Shown one piece after another: positions 32,221-44,915 of a stretch of 64,000 bases of DNA (its first letter is position 1; each line of letters starts with the position of its first letter). This stretch comes from Saccopteryx bilineata (Eukaryota > Chordata > Mammalia > Chiroptera > Emballonuridae): contig NC_089493.1 of the NCBI RefSeq assembly GCF_036850765.1, forward strand, positions 132,562,239-132,626,238, written 5' to 3'. A program made the position numbers and the translations under genes. The notes beneath the pieces are model-generated. The model was given only the letters and a program-made list of their open reading frames with translations. It searched no databases and was not told the DNA's origin.

Positions 32221-33565
32221 AAGTCTTAGTTACCTTCATTTTACTCATTTCCCTTCTGGAATGAAGAGAATAGCAGCAAAGATTTCCTGGAGGAGACTTA
32301 TTTAAACTGAGACCTAAGGGCCCAGCTCTATCCTGGCAGTGGGAATAACATGTACAAAGCAATAGGTGAAGACAAGCTTGACAGTTGTAAGAACAGATCA
32401 AAGGTTTTGTTACCTACACATAGTGGGTGTAACTTTAAAGAGGTAGGTTGGAGCCAGATCTTAAGGCCTCTTGAGGTTTATGGCAAGCATTTATTTGCAT
32501 TTAATTCTGAATATAGTGGCAATCATTGGAGAATTGAAATCCACAATGGCTGTAACTCTTTGATTTCCCAAATTTTGAGACAGTAGGCTGCAGTTAATTC
32601 TCAAGGAGATATTTATTTTTCTTTTATTCACAATCTGAAGTTCTTATGTGTATGTCTTAGTTTCAAGATTTTTTTTGTTAGTTTTTTTCAAAGTCCAATG
32701 AATAAACTTTTGTAGAAGAGATTCATGTAGATCTATGATCCTGTCTCAGTAAGAACTTGAAAATAACTGCAGGGACTGAGATATAACCTCTCCCTCTTCT
32801 TTTCTGTTTGTTTCTGCTCCCAGAAATTATTTTTTCCTCTACCTTCTTTTTTTTTTTTCTCCAGTTACTGCACTTTTAAGGAAGATTAGGGATTGAGCAT
32901 TTGCAGTAAGTTCTGCTATTTCCCTCTCTTGTATTTCTGTGGAACATTGCACAGTTTTTACTGTTGGCTAAGCATATTTTCTGGAACCCTTCTAAGGCAC
33001 ATACACTCCCATTGTCTTTTCTCTTCGTGCTAACAACATTCTATTGCTATGCCTCTATCATCTGGGATACATAGTATAAGATAATATTGAGGGTTTATTA
33101 AACTGTTAACTCTTAAATGACTTTTTGAAAGTTTGGGAGTTCTATTTCAAAGAATAAAAAATCTTGTCAGCACCTTTAAGAAGAGAGTCAACTTTAGATA
33201 CTGACACTTTCAAATAGTCAAATATTTCATTCAAAATAGTCAACAGCAGAGTTCAGGGTTTTGTGAAATGATTTATAGGTAACCAAAAATTTATGGCTGT
33301 GATGTGAATGATTTGATGAAATCAGTACCAAATACTTTTTTAACAAAGTAAAAATATAGAATGTGTCTAGATTGGATACTATTTCTCTTCACTATTTCTT
33401 CTCTTCTGGGTTACCAAGGGCATTGTGGAAACAGAGATGTACTCACTTCCCTCCCACTCTGCACTTTCCAGAAGTACCCAGGAGAAGGGCTAGGTGTGTT
33501 ATTCTGTCTTCTGTTAGCTTTGGAGAAGGAAGAAGATGACTAAGATTTAATTACTCTTAGTGTGT
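32221..33565. other. Mostly unique sequence, possible ancient repeat
   Basis: The part 32270-32580 (GGGAATAACATGTACAAAGC, later GGAGCCAGATCTTAAGGCC) resembles an old interspersed mammalian repeat that I cannot name. The remainder shows no feature. Confidence 0.35.
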
Positions 33566-33569
33566 TAGC

Positions 33570-33725
33570 TAGCATATATTAAGTACTTAATTTTCTCATT
33601 TAGTTTTTATAACACAGGTGATATTCTCTAGAAACTGAGAGTAACTTACCCATGGTCACATATCTCTTAAATAGTGCAGTGAGATTTGAACCCAGATCTA
33701 TTTAATTCTGAGGCTATATCTGTCC
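33570..33725 (-). repeat. MIR SINE fragment
   Basis: Reverse MIR sequence with CTTACCCATGGTCACATA and GATTTGAACCCAGATCT. Diverged and partial. Confidence 0.6.
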
Positions 33726-34279
33726 TTTTTTCTTTTCCCTTCCATTTCTTTCTTTTCCATTTCCTTCCTCTCTATTTTTCCTCTTTCTTCTTCTTTACTA
33801 CCTTCTGTTTCCTTCTGTCCCGTCCTTTAAAAAAAACCTAACATTTTATTATTATAGAAGTAGTCCAGGTACATTGTTGAAAATTATAATATATATAATT
33901 TATTTGTTTAAATATTTAGATAAGCAAAAAATTACCACTACTTAGAGCTTGTCATTTTAGGACACTTAATGTTAACTTGCTTTCTTCCCAGCTGACTCTC
34001 TTCATTACAATACACTTTCATCTCATTTAATGAGCTGATTAACCTGAAGATTTCTTTAAAAATAATTTGTTTGATGACCAATACCAGCTAGTATCATGCA
34101 TTTTTATCTATTTATTATGTCTTTAAATAAGTTCCCAAGTCAGTCCTAGAGAATAAAGTCATTGGCAAGATTCAGTTGAGTGGAGATTTACATATCAGCT
34201 CCCGAAGCTGGTTAATCTAAATTTTCTGTTACTCTTATGTTTTCAACAAATATTCCACTTGAATGAGAATGCTTAAGTT
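33726..34279. other. Pyrimidine-rich and A+T-rich unique sequence
   Basis: A CT-rich stretch (33725-33825) is followed by A+T-rich DNA. No gene or named repeat is recognised. Confidence 0.4.
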
Positions 34280-34282
34280 AAG

Positions 34283-34430
34283 GCTGGCCCTGGATAGATA
34301 GCTCAGTTGGTTAGAGCATTGTCCAGACATGCTGAGGTTGTGGGTCAGGGCACATGCAAGAATCAACCAATGGTGACACGAATAAGTGGAACAACAAATG
34401 GATGTTTTTCTCCCTCTCTCTCAAAAAATT
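34283..34430 (+). mobile_element. tRNA-derived SINE, forward strand
   Basis: The head has a GATAGCTCAGTTGGTTAGAG A-box region and a degraded B box (GTGGGTCAGGGC), followed by a CT-rich 3' part and an A-rich end. It differs from the Rhin-1-like copies and looks like an older general bat tRNA SINE. Only a weak 6-bp duplication (TTAAGG) is seen. Confidence 0.65.
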
Positions 34431-34578
34431 AAGGTTAAATATTTTTAGATATGTAGGTTAAGTATTTAATGATTGTAGGAAAAGAAAAATGGTGATGGAC
34501 TGCAAAGCCAGGAATCTTTTTGGAACCTGAAGATCTTTTGGTGACCTGTATAAAAAGAGGAGACTAATAATTGATGAC

Positions 34579-35047
34579 TTTTTCTTTGAGAGAAAAACAG
34601 AAAGGAAGAGAGATGAGAAGCATCAACTCATAGTTGCAGTACTTTAGTTGTTCATTGATTGCTTCTCATATGTGCCTTAACTGGGGGGCTGCAGCTGAGC
34701 CAGTAAACCCTTGCTCAAGCCAGTGACCTTGGGCTTCAAGCCAGTGTCTTTTGGTTTCAAGCCAGCAATCATGGGATCTTGTTGATGATCTCATGCTCAA
34801 GTCAGTGACCCCATGCTCAAGCCAGTGACCTTGGGCTTCAAGCCAGCTCCCTTTGGTCTCAAGCCAGCGACCATGGATGGGGTCATGTTGATGATTTCAC
34901 GCTCAAGTCAACGATCCCATGCGTAAGCTGGTGAGCTCACGCTCAAGTAAGATGAAACCTCACTCAAACTGGCAACCTCAGTGTTTTGAACCTGGGACCT
35001 CAGCATCCCAGGTTTTCTCTCTGTCCACTGCACCACCACCAATCAGG
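34579..35047 (-). mobile_element. tRNA-derived SINE with internal duplication
   Basis: The 15-bp duplication CTAATAATTGATGAC (34564-34578 and 35048-35062) defines the insertion. The family is that of 10474-10794, but the body is longer because a unit of about 102 bp, beginning GCTCAAGCCAGTGACC, is repeated in tandem (34713-34814 and 34815-34916). Confidence 0.85.
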
Positions 35048-35062
35048 CTAATAATTGATGAC

Positions 35063-36228
35063 CATTTTAAAGTAATGAGCTAATTTTCCTGAAGTTCCCT
35101 GAGATTATTAGGTGAATAACATGATATACTATTATATATTGATGTCATAATGATGGTTCTTTTATGCCCCCTATGAGTATATCACAAATGTAAAAGTTAT
35201 TTACAAAATACTTTTTCAGAAAAGTGTCAAGAATTAGAACTGATTTTATTATGTGTGTTCTCTCTGCAATGCATCAAAGACATTATTGCAATGGTCTCTT
35301 TTCAGAATGGAAGTTGTGATAAGGTTATATCTGTAAGCCATATAACTTTGAAAAAGTAACATAACCATTTTATTCATCAGTTTCTTCATTTTAAAAATGG
35401 AATGAAAATGCTCTATTTTCCTAGATTCTGACCTGAAAACTGAGTGCTCTGTAATCAGGATGTATTTTTTATGATTTCTATATCTTACAGTCAGCAAGAT
35501 GACAATGCAGATGAAGTTCTATAAATTTTTTTGTTGATATCTTCTAAGATTACAACACCCTCATAGATTTGATGATAGCATTTACCTCAAAAGGTTCTTT
35601 TGAGGATCAAATTAAAAGTACTATACTTAATACCTACCACCTAATAACTGCTATATAATTATTATTTCTAACATCTATTTGAAATATTACAACAGTGGTT
35701 GGCTGATTTATTTGTAATCTTAAGATAATACATTTTCTTTGTGGAACACAAAGCATTTTTCTTTGGACATTTTGAAAAAGAAAACTATATATTTTAATGT
35801 TATAAATAAATAGTAAACAAAAAGGAGAGAAGATAACCAGGGAGAAGAGGTAAATGAGGGTAATAGAAGTGGCAATTGCAGAAAACTTTGCAATTTATAC
35901 TTAATATAAGCATTGTAAGTTTATGCTATTTTTTTTCTATGTTGTTATTTAGGGAGTAGATTTTTAAGAAAATAGCTAGTGAATACTGACTTTTTGGAAG
36001 ATTGTTAGTCATTATGGGTTCAAATTTCCTATTTATATTTCTTTATCTTTCTGAGAAATTTCTCTTTAACAGAAGTTTTTCTCTTAGAGGACCATATCTG
36101 TGAAAAATTGAGCACTTAAATTTTTGTTCTAATTAGTATTATAATTAGTCATTATCTGACTACCTCTGTAAGCCTCTCCTGAACTATATGCTGCTTCTTA
36201 CTTAAAATAGAAATCCAGAGTGATGATA
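35063..36228. other. Unique DNA with probable MIR traces
   Basis: Short MIR-like phrases on the plus strand (CAGTTTCTTCATTTTAAAAA near 35380; TTTTGAGGATCAAATTAAAA near 35600) suggest an eroded MIR at about 35330-35670. Nothing else is recognised. Confidence 0.4.
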
Positions 36229-36249
36229 AGGGCTTTTGAATTTTTAAAA

Positions 36250-36413
36250 AAGATTTTATTTGTTGATTTTACACAGAGAGAGAGGAGATGGGGAGAGCGA
36301 GAAGTATCAACGCATAGTTGCTTCACTTTAGCTTGTGTCATATGTGCCTTGACTGGGCAGGGTTTCAAACCTGTAAACTCAGTGCCTATTCAGTGCACCC
36401 CCACATGTCAGGC
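36250..36413 (-). mobile_element. Short tRNA-derived SINE
   Basis: It belongs to the family of 19040-19269 and is more diverged in the B box. A duplication of about 21 bp (starting AGGGCTTTTGAATTTTTAAA) occurs at 36229-36249 and 36414-36434. Confidence 0.82.
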
Positions 36414-36568
36414 AGGGCTTTTGAATTTTTAAAAGTAACTTCTATTATTCCAGTCTTCATTGTGAAGAATTTGGTACAGGGTTGTAGGCAAAATGTTCTT
36501 GTTTTTACCAAGTATAAAAATTGCCTGTGTTGTGGGGAAAATGCAGGGAAGTTCAAATTTTGCTGATT

Positions 36569-36915
36569 TTTTTTTAATCAAGTGAGAGGCAGGGAGGCAG
36601 AGAGACAGATTCCTGCATGCGCCCCAACCCGGATCCACCCGGCAACCCATCTGGGGCTGATGTTCTCCTCATCTGTGGCTGCTGCTCTGTTGCTTGGCAA
36701 CCGAGCTGTTGTACTACATGAGGTGAGGCCATGGAGCCATCCTCAGCGCCCAGGGCCAACTTGCTCATTCAAGCCATGGCTGCAGGAGAGGAAGAGAGGG
36801 AGACAGGGAGAAAGAAGCAGATAGTCACTTTTCCTGTGTGCCCTCAACGGGAACCAATCCCAGGACTTCCACATACCAGGCTGATGCTCTACTGCTTGAG
36901 CCAACCAGCCAGGGC
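36569..36915 (-). mobile_element. Rhin-1-related SINE, older copy
   Basis: It aligns with the Rhin-1-like copies along its length but has many substitutions, including in the B box. The duplication is CAAATTTTGCTGATT (36554-36568) and CAAATTTTACTGTTT (36916-36930). Confidence 0.8.
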
Positions 36916-36934
36916 CAAATTTTACTGTTTTTTA

Positions 36935-37085
36935 AAAATTAAATTTAATGGGGTGATATTGGTTACTAGGACCATATAGGTTTAAGTGTACATCTTTGCG
37001 ATACAAGATCTGTATGTTGCACTCTATGCCCATCACCTGAAGTCAGACCATCTTCTGTCACTGTATATTTGGCCCCTATTACCCT
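36935..37085 (-). mobile_element. L1 3'-UTR fragment
   Basis: Reverse-strand sequence AATTTAATGGGGTGATATTG, later CACCTGAAGTCAGACCATC, is typical of the 3' end of older L1s. Confidence 0.7.
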
Positions 37086-37194
37086 CCCCCCAATTTTTCT
37101 GTTTTGTGTTAAGAGAGTAGAAGGCTATCTTTTCCTGAGCTTCTCTGTATCAAAGCCTGAGCATTTTATATGTGCACTTATATTTTATACAACA

Positions 37195-37335
37195 TCCTTC
37201 TCTTTGCATATTCCCTATGTAAAGTTGGTATTTTTGTACCCCCATTTTACAATGCTGAAAGTGGTTAAGGAGTTTGTCATGTTCTTAGTAAATGTCAGGA
37301 TTTGAATCCAGTTCTTCATTATTCTGAAACCTCAG
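37195..37335 (-). repeat. MIR SINE fragment
   Basis: Reverse MIR-like pattern (CCCATTTTACAATGCTGAAA, then GATTTGAATCCAGTTCTTC). Weak and partial. Confidence 0.5.
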
Positions 37336-37439
37336 AAAACTGATTAAAGTTTACAACCTAAATAGCTGGAGCCTCTCTTTCAGACTAGATCAGTGCTTCT
37401 CAACCATTTCTTCATTATCTTACCTCCTCACCCCCAGTC

Positions 37440-38290
37440 TTTTAAAAAATACATTTTATTTTTTAGAGCAGTTTTAAGTTTATAGGAAAATAATGCAGAA
37501 AGTACAGAGAATTCCTATATCCCAGTGGTCAGCAAACTCATTAGTCAGCAGAACAAATATCAACAGTACAACAATTGAAATTTCCTTTGAGAGCCAAGTT
37601 TTTTAAACTTAAACTATATAGGTAGGTACATTCCTTATTGAGGAAGCGCCGGCACATAGTATTGTGTGGAAGAGCCACACTCAAGGAGCCAAGGAGCCGC
37701 ATGTGGCTGGCGAGCCGCAGTTTTCTGACCAGGGCCATATTACAACCCCTCAAACACATGCACAATTTCTTCTGTCATTAGTGTGGTACATTTGTTATAA
37801 TTAATGAGCCAATGTTGGTATAATATTGTTAACTAAAGTTCCTAGTTTACATTCGGTTTCAGTCTTGGTGTTACACAGTTCTATGGGTTTTGACAAATGC
37901 ATGATATCATGTGTCCATCATTATATTCATATAGAATAGCTTCACTGCCCCCCAAAGTGCCCTGTGTTCCACCTCTTTATTCCTCTTCCCCTCCCCTCTT
38001 CCCTTGAATCCCTGGCAATTATTGATCTTTTTACTGTCTGTGTAGTTTTACCTTTTTCAGACTGTTATGTGGTTAGCACCATACAGTATATAGCCTTTTC
38101 AGACTGGCTCCTTTCACTTGGCAATGGACATTTAAGGTTTCTTTGTGTCTTTTTATGGCTCAATCATTTCTTTTTATTGTAGAATAATGCTCCTTCCCTT
38201 TGTGGATATACCACAGTTTGTTTATACATGTACCTATCAAGGGACAGCTTGTTTGCCTCCAATTTTTGGCAATTATGCTTTTGTGAGCTC
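37440..38290 (-). mobile_element. Ancient L1M 3'-end fragment
   Basis: It starts with an ATTTTATTTTTTAGAGCAG-type 3' end. Later phrases (AGTGTGGTACATTTGTTATA, CTTGGTGTTACACAGTTC, TATACCACAGTTTGTTTATA) follow the order of old L1M 3' UTR and ORF2 ends in reverse. A hAT element is nested at 37523-37733. Confidence 0.7.
37523..37733. mobile_element. Non-autonomous hAT transposon, second family
   Basis: The left end CAGTGGTCAGCAAACTC and the right end GCAGTTTTCTGACCA are imperfect inverted repeats. The body (GAGCCGCATGTGGCTGG near the right end) resembles a bat hAT family distinct from 28163-28495. The right terminus is damaged and I could not confirm an 8-bp duplication. Confidence 0.65.
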
Positions 38291-39185
38291 TTCACTTTTT
38301 AGACTGGAAAAGCAGAGTCTGAAGGAGTCTTTTAGACCCCCACCATGGAATTTTAATATCCCAGCTATTCTGTGTCTTTATGTGCTATGGCCCTTTGCAA
38401 GGCCATCAGATATTTTAATAGCTAATTTTTTTTTTTTTATCTTCCAAGGACCATCTTTAAGGTGGTGTTTAGACCCCTATCACTTTAGGAGCTTAGTCAT
38501 TGTGTTAATATTCCCAGGTAGCAGCAAAGTGGAGAGGGGAAGGGCCAAAAGACTCCACCTTTCCGTTGAGCTAATCACATATAAGCAGCCTTCCCAGAGG
38601 TCCCTATACAACATTTCCACTGCATCTCATTAGCCAGAATTGGCCTTACAATGACCACACTCAGCTGTAAGGGAAATGAAACTAGGTGTATTGCAGCCCC
38701 AAAAGAGTGGGGTTCCATTATTAAGGAACAAAGAAAAGAGTGTATGTTGGATAGGAAAGTAGCATTTTCTTCCATAGTGAAGGAGATACTAATTTTTGTT
38801 TTTATTGAGATAAAAAAGGTAATTTTCACAACTTTTGCTGATTATTGAAAATTTGCAATAAATTAATTTTAGTGTTCTAGCAACAAGTTTAGTCATCATT
38901 AGCAAGAGCTTTCTCATAAGTTTCTTATTGAAAAGAACATGATGAAAGGATTAATCCTTTGAGTATTATGAACGTTCATGTATGTCCTTGTACTTCCTGA
39001 CCATCCAGAGTATGATCAATTTATTTTTAAAATGTGTAAGGCAACATTAAAAAAAGGAAAATGTATGTTCTTCTTGTTTCTATAAATTAGTTATCAGACA
39101 AACATAATTGTAAGTTAATAAAACTGGAACTGGAACTAATTGCATTTTTTGATAAAAAACTCACTCCTCGGGATCATGAGTATGA
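38291..39185. other. Unique DNA with possible old repeat traces
   Basis: Sequence at 38590-38770 (ACATTTCCACTGCATCTCAT; GGCCTTACAATGACCACAC) resembles an ancient interspersed repeat that I cannot name. No gene is seen. Confidence 0.35.
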
Positions 39186-39189
39186 GAAA

Positions 39190-39663
39190 ATATCACTACT
39201 CAAAGGGTTAAGTAAAAGGCGAAGGGATAAAGCCAAAAAACAAAACAAAACAAAACTCTTGTAGACACAGACAACAGTATGGTGATTACCGGAGGGGAAC
39301 GGGGATGGGGAAGGTAAAATAGGGTAAAGTGAGGATAAATGGTCATGAAAAGAGACTTGACTTTGGGTGGTGAACACAGTACGATTTTTTAAAAAGGGAA
39401 AGGACATAGATAATTGACATAGACTTGTATTCAGAGGGCTTTAAATAGATACTTCTGGGAAATAAGACAGTCTATACTTTGATTTCCCATTATAAAGAGG
39501 AATGAACTTGTAAAACTCAACACCAAGAAGGCAAACAGTCCAATCAAAAAATGGGCAAAAGAAATGAATAGACACTTCTCCAAAGAGGACATACAGATGG
39601 CCAATAGGCCTATGACAAAATGCTCAACATCACTAATCATTAGAGAAATGCAAATTAAAACCA
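39190..39663 (+). mobile_element. Two L1 fragments, plus strand
   Basis: The part 39240-39420 (AGTATGGTGATTACCGGAGG; GACTTGACTTTGGGTGGTG) is like an L1 3' UTR. The part 39497-39663 (AAAAATGGGCAAAAGAAATG; CACTTCTCCAAAGAGGACAT) is from the ORF2 C-terminal region. They are in the reverse of normal order, so they come from two insertions or a rearranged one. Confidence 0.6.
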
Positions 39664-40525
39664 AATGCAATTTTTTTTCCCTCCTCATCTCAAGCTGTGA
39701 AATCCTGAGAGGGCTCTGACATTATTTTTGTAAATTGATGTTGGAGTACATTTATTTAGCTATTGAATGCTTACAAGTGCTAATCAGATTGCATCATGTT
39801 TTCTCATGTTCAAAAAGAAAATTAGAGAAAACTTGGAATATATCAATATAAATTATTCTACAAGACACTCAAAATATTTGCAAGGCCCAGTTTTGCATGT
39901 AATCATGTTGCTTTTAAAGCTGTTGTAAGTTTTATTGCTGAGGTACTTGGGAAACATGTTCCTGTCTCATTCTATTATTCTTAGGTGATTGAGCTGGAAA
40001 TGTTTATGCTGCTTTTATAATGGTGACTTATTGGCTGAGGATGTGTGCCTGCTGCTGTCTTTGGCATTTAAATAATGAATTAACTTTTAGGTGGCCATGG
40101 GAAGAGAATGCTATGAATGGATTTTGCCTATGCATTTTTGGTAGCAAAGTATATTTCTTCAGGTATTATAAACCTATTAATTTTCACAGTGATGTGTGGC
40201 AGTAACTTTTCTCACACCGGCTTAGTCTCAGCATGGTAGATGTCAGGCTAAGCTGTAGGTGGGGATATCCATATAAAATCTTGGTGTGAAAGCCGAAGTT
40301 ACTTAGTAGCATAGAATGCTTCCTTTAAGCAGTAGCCTTTGGCTATTTCCAGCTGCTTTAAGATGGATTCATTTATTTCATATAATTTATGAAGTTGCAA
40401 ATTACAACTCTAATTAAATCTGCCTTTAAATTGGTTATGCCAAAATAGATGTTTATGGTCAATGACTCAAATTGTTTTATTTTAAACTTTTATATTAGGA
40501 GAATTGTATATTTTAATTGTTTTCA
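39664..40525. other. No recognisable feature
   Basis: Unique A+T-rich DNA. Nothing is identified by eye. Confidence 0.4.
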
Positions 40526-41733
40526 CTTTTATTAATTTTAATGGGGTGACATTGATAAATCAGGGTACATATGTTCAGAGAAAACATCTCCAGATTATTT
40601 TGACATTTGATTATGTTGCATACCCCTCACCCAAAATCAAATTGTCTTCTGTCACCTTCTATCTGGTTTTCTTTGTGCCTCTCCCCCCACCCCCTCCCTC
40701 CCCTTCCTCCCCCCCCCACCTTGTAACCATCACACTCTTGTCCATGTCTCTGAGTCTCATTTTATGTCCTATCTATGTATGTAATCATATAGTTCTTAGT
40801 TTTTTCTGATTTGTTTATTTCACTCAGTATAATATTATCAAGGTCCATCCATGTTATTGTAAATGATCCAATGTCATCATTTCTTATAGCTGAGTAGTAT
40901 TCCATAGTATATATGTACCAAAGCTTTTTAATCCACTTGTCCACTGACAGACACTTAAGCTGTTTCCAGTTCTTCACTATTGTGAACAATGCTGCTATAA
41001 ACATGAGGGTAAATTTCTCCTTTTGGAACAGTGCTATGGTGTTCTTAAGGTTTATTCCTAAAAGTGGGATAGCTAGGGCAAAAGGCAGTTCGATTTTTTA
41101 TGTTTTGAGGAATCTCCATACTGTTTTCCACAGAGGCTGCACCAGTCTGCATTCCCACCAGTAGTGCAGGAGGGTTCCCTTTTCTCCACATCCTCGCCAG
41201 TGTTGTTTTGTTGATGAGTGCCATACTGACTGCTGTGAGGTGATATCTCATTGTGGTTTTAATTTGTATTTCTCTAATGATTAGTGATGTTGAGCATTTT
41301 TTCATATGCCTATTGGCCATCTTTATATCTTCTTTGGAGAAGTGTCTACTCATTTCTTTTGCACATTTTTTGATTGGACTGTTTGTCTTCCTGGTGTTGA
41401 GTTTTACAATTTCTTTATAAATTTGGTTATTAACCCCTTATCAGACATATTGTCGAATATGTTCTACTATTGTGTAGTTTGTCTTTTTATTCTGTTCTTA
41501 TTGTCTTTAGCTGTGCAAAAGCTTTTTAGTTTGATATAGTCCCATTTATTTATTCTGTCTTTTATTTTACTTGCCCGTGGAGATAAATCGGCAAATATAT
41601 TGTTGCAAGAGATGTCAGAGAGCGTACTGCCTATGTTTTCTTCTAAGATGCTTATGGTTTCATGACTTACATTTAAGTCTTTTATCCATTTTGAGTTTAT
41701 TTTTTGTGAATGGTGTAAGTTGGTGGTCTAGTT

Positions 41734-42032
41734 CAGTGATCCCCAATCCCCGGACCACGAACTGGTACTGGTTCATGGGCCATTTGGTACTGGTCCACAG
41801 AGATAGAATAAATAACTTACATTAATTCCATTTTACTTATATTTAAGTCTGAACGATGTTTTATTTTTTAAAAATGACCAGATTCCCTCTGTTACATCTG
41901 TCTAAGACTCACTCTTGACACTTGTGTCTTGGTCACGTGATACATTTATTCATCCCACCTTAAAGGCTGGTTAGTGAAAATATTTTCTGATATTAAACTG
42001 GTCTGTGGCTCAAAAAAGGTTGGGGACCACCG
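41734..42032. mobile_element. Non-autonomous hAT transposon, third family
   Basis: The left end CAGTGATCCCCAATCCCCGG and the right end GGTTGGGGACCACCG form an inverted pair with mismatches. An exact 8-bp duplication GTCTAGTT (41726-41733 and 42033-42040) flanks it and L1 sequence resumes directly after. The internal 270 bp are non-coding. Confidence 0.92.
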
Positions 42033-44400
42033 GTCTAGTTTCATTTTTTTGCAGGTAGATGTCCAGTTTTCTCAACATCATTTATTAAAGAGGCTGTCTT
42101 TACTCCATTGTATGCTCTTACCTCCTTTGTCAAATATCAGTTGTCCACAAAGCTGTGGGTTTATTTCTGGGTTCTCTGTTCATTTCAATTCATCTACATG
42201 CCTGTTCTTATGCCAGTACTAGGCTGTTTTGAGTATAATGGCCTTGTAGTATAACTTGATATCAAGAAGTGTGATACCTCCCGCTTTATTCTTCCTTTAT
42301 CAAGATTGCTGAGGCTATTCGTGGGGTTTTTTTGGTTCCATAGAAATTTTTGGAATATGTGTTCTATATCTGTGAAGTATGTCATTAATATTTTAATTGG
42401 TATTGCATTGAATTTATAAATTGCTTTTGGTAATATAGACATTTGAATGATGTTTATTCTTCCTAACCATGAGCACAGTATATGCTTCCACTTGTTTGTA
42501 TCTTCCTTGATTTCTTTTATCAATGCTTTGTAATTTTCCGAGTACAAGTCTTTGGTCTCCTTGGTTAAATTTACTCCTAGGTACTTTATTTTTTTGGTTG
42601 CAATAGTGAAGGGGATTGTTTCTTTAATTTCTTTTCTGACAGTTCATTGTTGGTGTATAAAAATGCCTCTGATTTCTGAGTATTAATTTTATATCCTGCC
42701 ACCTTGCTGAATTCATTTATCAGGCCCAGTAGTTTTTTGACTGAGACTTTAGGGTTTTCTATATACAATATCATATCATCTGCAAATAATAATAGTTTTA
42801 CTTCTTTTCCAATTTGGGTGCATTTTATGTCTTCTTCTTGTCTGATTGCTGTGGCTAGCACTTCCAGTACTATGTTGAATAAGAGTGGTGAAAGGGGGCA
42901 CCCCTGCCTTGTTCCTGATCTTAAAGGGATTGCTTTTAATTTCTGCCCATTGAGTATGATGTTGGCCCTGTGGTTTGTCATAGATGGCCTTTATCATGTT
43001 GAGGTATGATCCCTGTATTCCCACTTTGCTGAGAGTTTTGCTCATGCATGGGTGCTGTATTTTATCAAATGCTTTTTCTGCATCTATTGAAATTATCATA
43101 TGGTTTTTTTCTTCCTTTTGTTTATGTGTTGAATCACATTGATTGATTTGCAATATTGTACCAGCCTTGCCTCCCCAGAATATATCCCACTGGATTGTGG
43201 TATATGATTTTTTTCATATTTGCTGGATCTGGTTTGCTAATATTTTGTTGAGGATTTTAGCATCTATATTCATCAGAAAATTTGGCCTATAATTTTCTTT
43301 TTTTGTGTTGTCTTTGCCTGGTTTTGGAATCAGAATTATGCTCTCCTCATAAAAGGAGCTTGGAAGTCTTCCTTCCTCTTGAATTTTTTGAAATAGCTTG
43401 AGAAGGATAGGAGTTAGTTCTTCTTTGAATATTTGGTAGAATTCCATTGTGAAGCCATCAGGCCCAGGACTTTTCTTTTTTGGGAGTTTTTTGATAATTG
43501 TTTCTATCTCATTTGTTGTAGTTGGTCTAATTAGGTTTTCTGATTCTTCCAGTATGATTTTTGGAAGATTATATGTTTCAAGGAATTTGTCCATTTTATC
43601 TAGGTTGTCTAGTTTTTTGGCATACAGTTCTTCATAGTATTTTCTTACAATATTTTGTATTTCTGTTGTGTCAGTTGTTATTTCTACACTTTCATTTTTA
43701 ATTTTATTTATTTGAGTCCTCTTTTTTCTTGGTGAGTCTAGTTAAAGGTTTATCGATCTGTTTACCTTTTCAAAGAACCAGCTCCTGATTTCATTGATTC
43801 TCTGTATTGTTTCTTTAGTCTCTATGTCATTTATTTCTTCTGTGATCTTTATTATTTCCTTTCTTCTACTACTTCTGGGCTTTACTTGCTGTTCTTTTTT
43901 TTTAGGTCTCTTAGATGCAGGGTTGTTTATTTGAGCTTTTTGTAGCTCCTTAAAATATGCCTGTAGTACTATTACCTTCCCTCTCAGTACTGCTTTTGCT
44001 GTGTTCCATAAATTTTGAGTTGTTGTATGCTCATTGTCATTCGTTTCTAGGAATTTTTTTATTTCTTCTTTGATCTCATTCTTAATCCATTCATTATTTA
44101 ACAACCTGCTATTTAGTTTCCACGTGTTTGAGAATTTTTGAGCTTTTCTGTTGTGGTTGATTTCTAGTTTCATGCCATTGTGATCAGAGAAAGTGCTTGA
44201 TATGATTTCAATCTTCTTAAATTTGTTGAGACCGCTTTTGTGCCCTAACATGTGGTCTATCCTAGAGAATGTACCATGAGCACTTGAAAAGAATGTATAT
44301 TCTGCTGCTTTTGGGGGGAAAGATTCTGAATATATCTATTCAATCCAGTTGATCTAGTGTGTCCTTTAAGTCTGCTCTTTCTTTGTTAATTTTCTTTCTT

Positions 44401-44794
44401 TTTTTTTTTCCCCATTTTTCTGAAGCTGGAAACAGGGAAAGACAGTCAGACAGACTCCCGCATGCGCCCAACCGGGATCCACCCGGCACGCCCACCATGG
44501 GGCGACGCTCTGCCCACCAGGGGGCGATGCTCTGCCCATCCTGGGCGTCACCATGTTGCGACCAGAGCCACTCTAGCACCTGGGGCAGAGGCCACAGAGC
44601 CATCCCCAGCGCCCGGGCCATCTTTGCTCCAATGGAGCCTTGGCTGCGGGAGGGGAAGAGAGATACAGAGAGGAAAGCACGGCGGAGGGGTGGAGAAGCA
44701 AATGGGCGCTTCTCCTGTGTGCCCTGGCCAGAATCGAACCCGGGTCCTCCGCACGCTAGGCCGATGCTCTACCGCTGAGCCAACCGGCCAGGGC
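44401..44794 (-). mobile_element. Rhin-1-like SINE in L1
   Basis: A complete copy with A and B boxes on the minus strand and a 16-bp duplication GTTAATTTTCTTTCTT (44385-44400 and 44795-44810). The body has an extra GGTGGGCAGAGCGTC-type repeat relative to shorter copies. Confidence 0.9.
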
Positions 44795-44915
44795 GTTAAT
44801 TTTCTTTCTTGAGAATATATCTAGTGATGTTAGTGGGGTATTGAAATACCCTACTATTATAGTATTGCTGTTGATCTCGCCATTTATATCCATCAAAGTC
44901 TGCTTTATATATTTA

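Noticed and set aside
32867..32910. A second possible splice acceptor (TTTTTCTCCAG)
   Set aside because: The following sequence has no convincing donor or open frame.
34713..34916. CRISPR-like direct repeats
   Set aside because: The repeats are a simple tandem duplication inside a SINE in a mammalian genome.
38145..38633. A 162-residue plus-strand frame
   Set aside because: It lies over an old L1 fragment read antisense and unique DNA; no domain is seen.
44359..44812. Long overlapping frames on both strands
   Set aside because: They are translations of the Rhin-1-like SINE, which is non-coding. The same kind of frames appear at 17901-18134, 31081-31327, 45083-45388 and 53746-54042.
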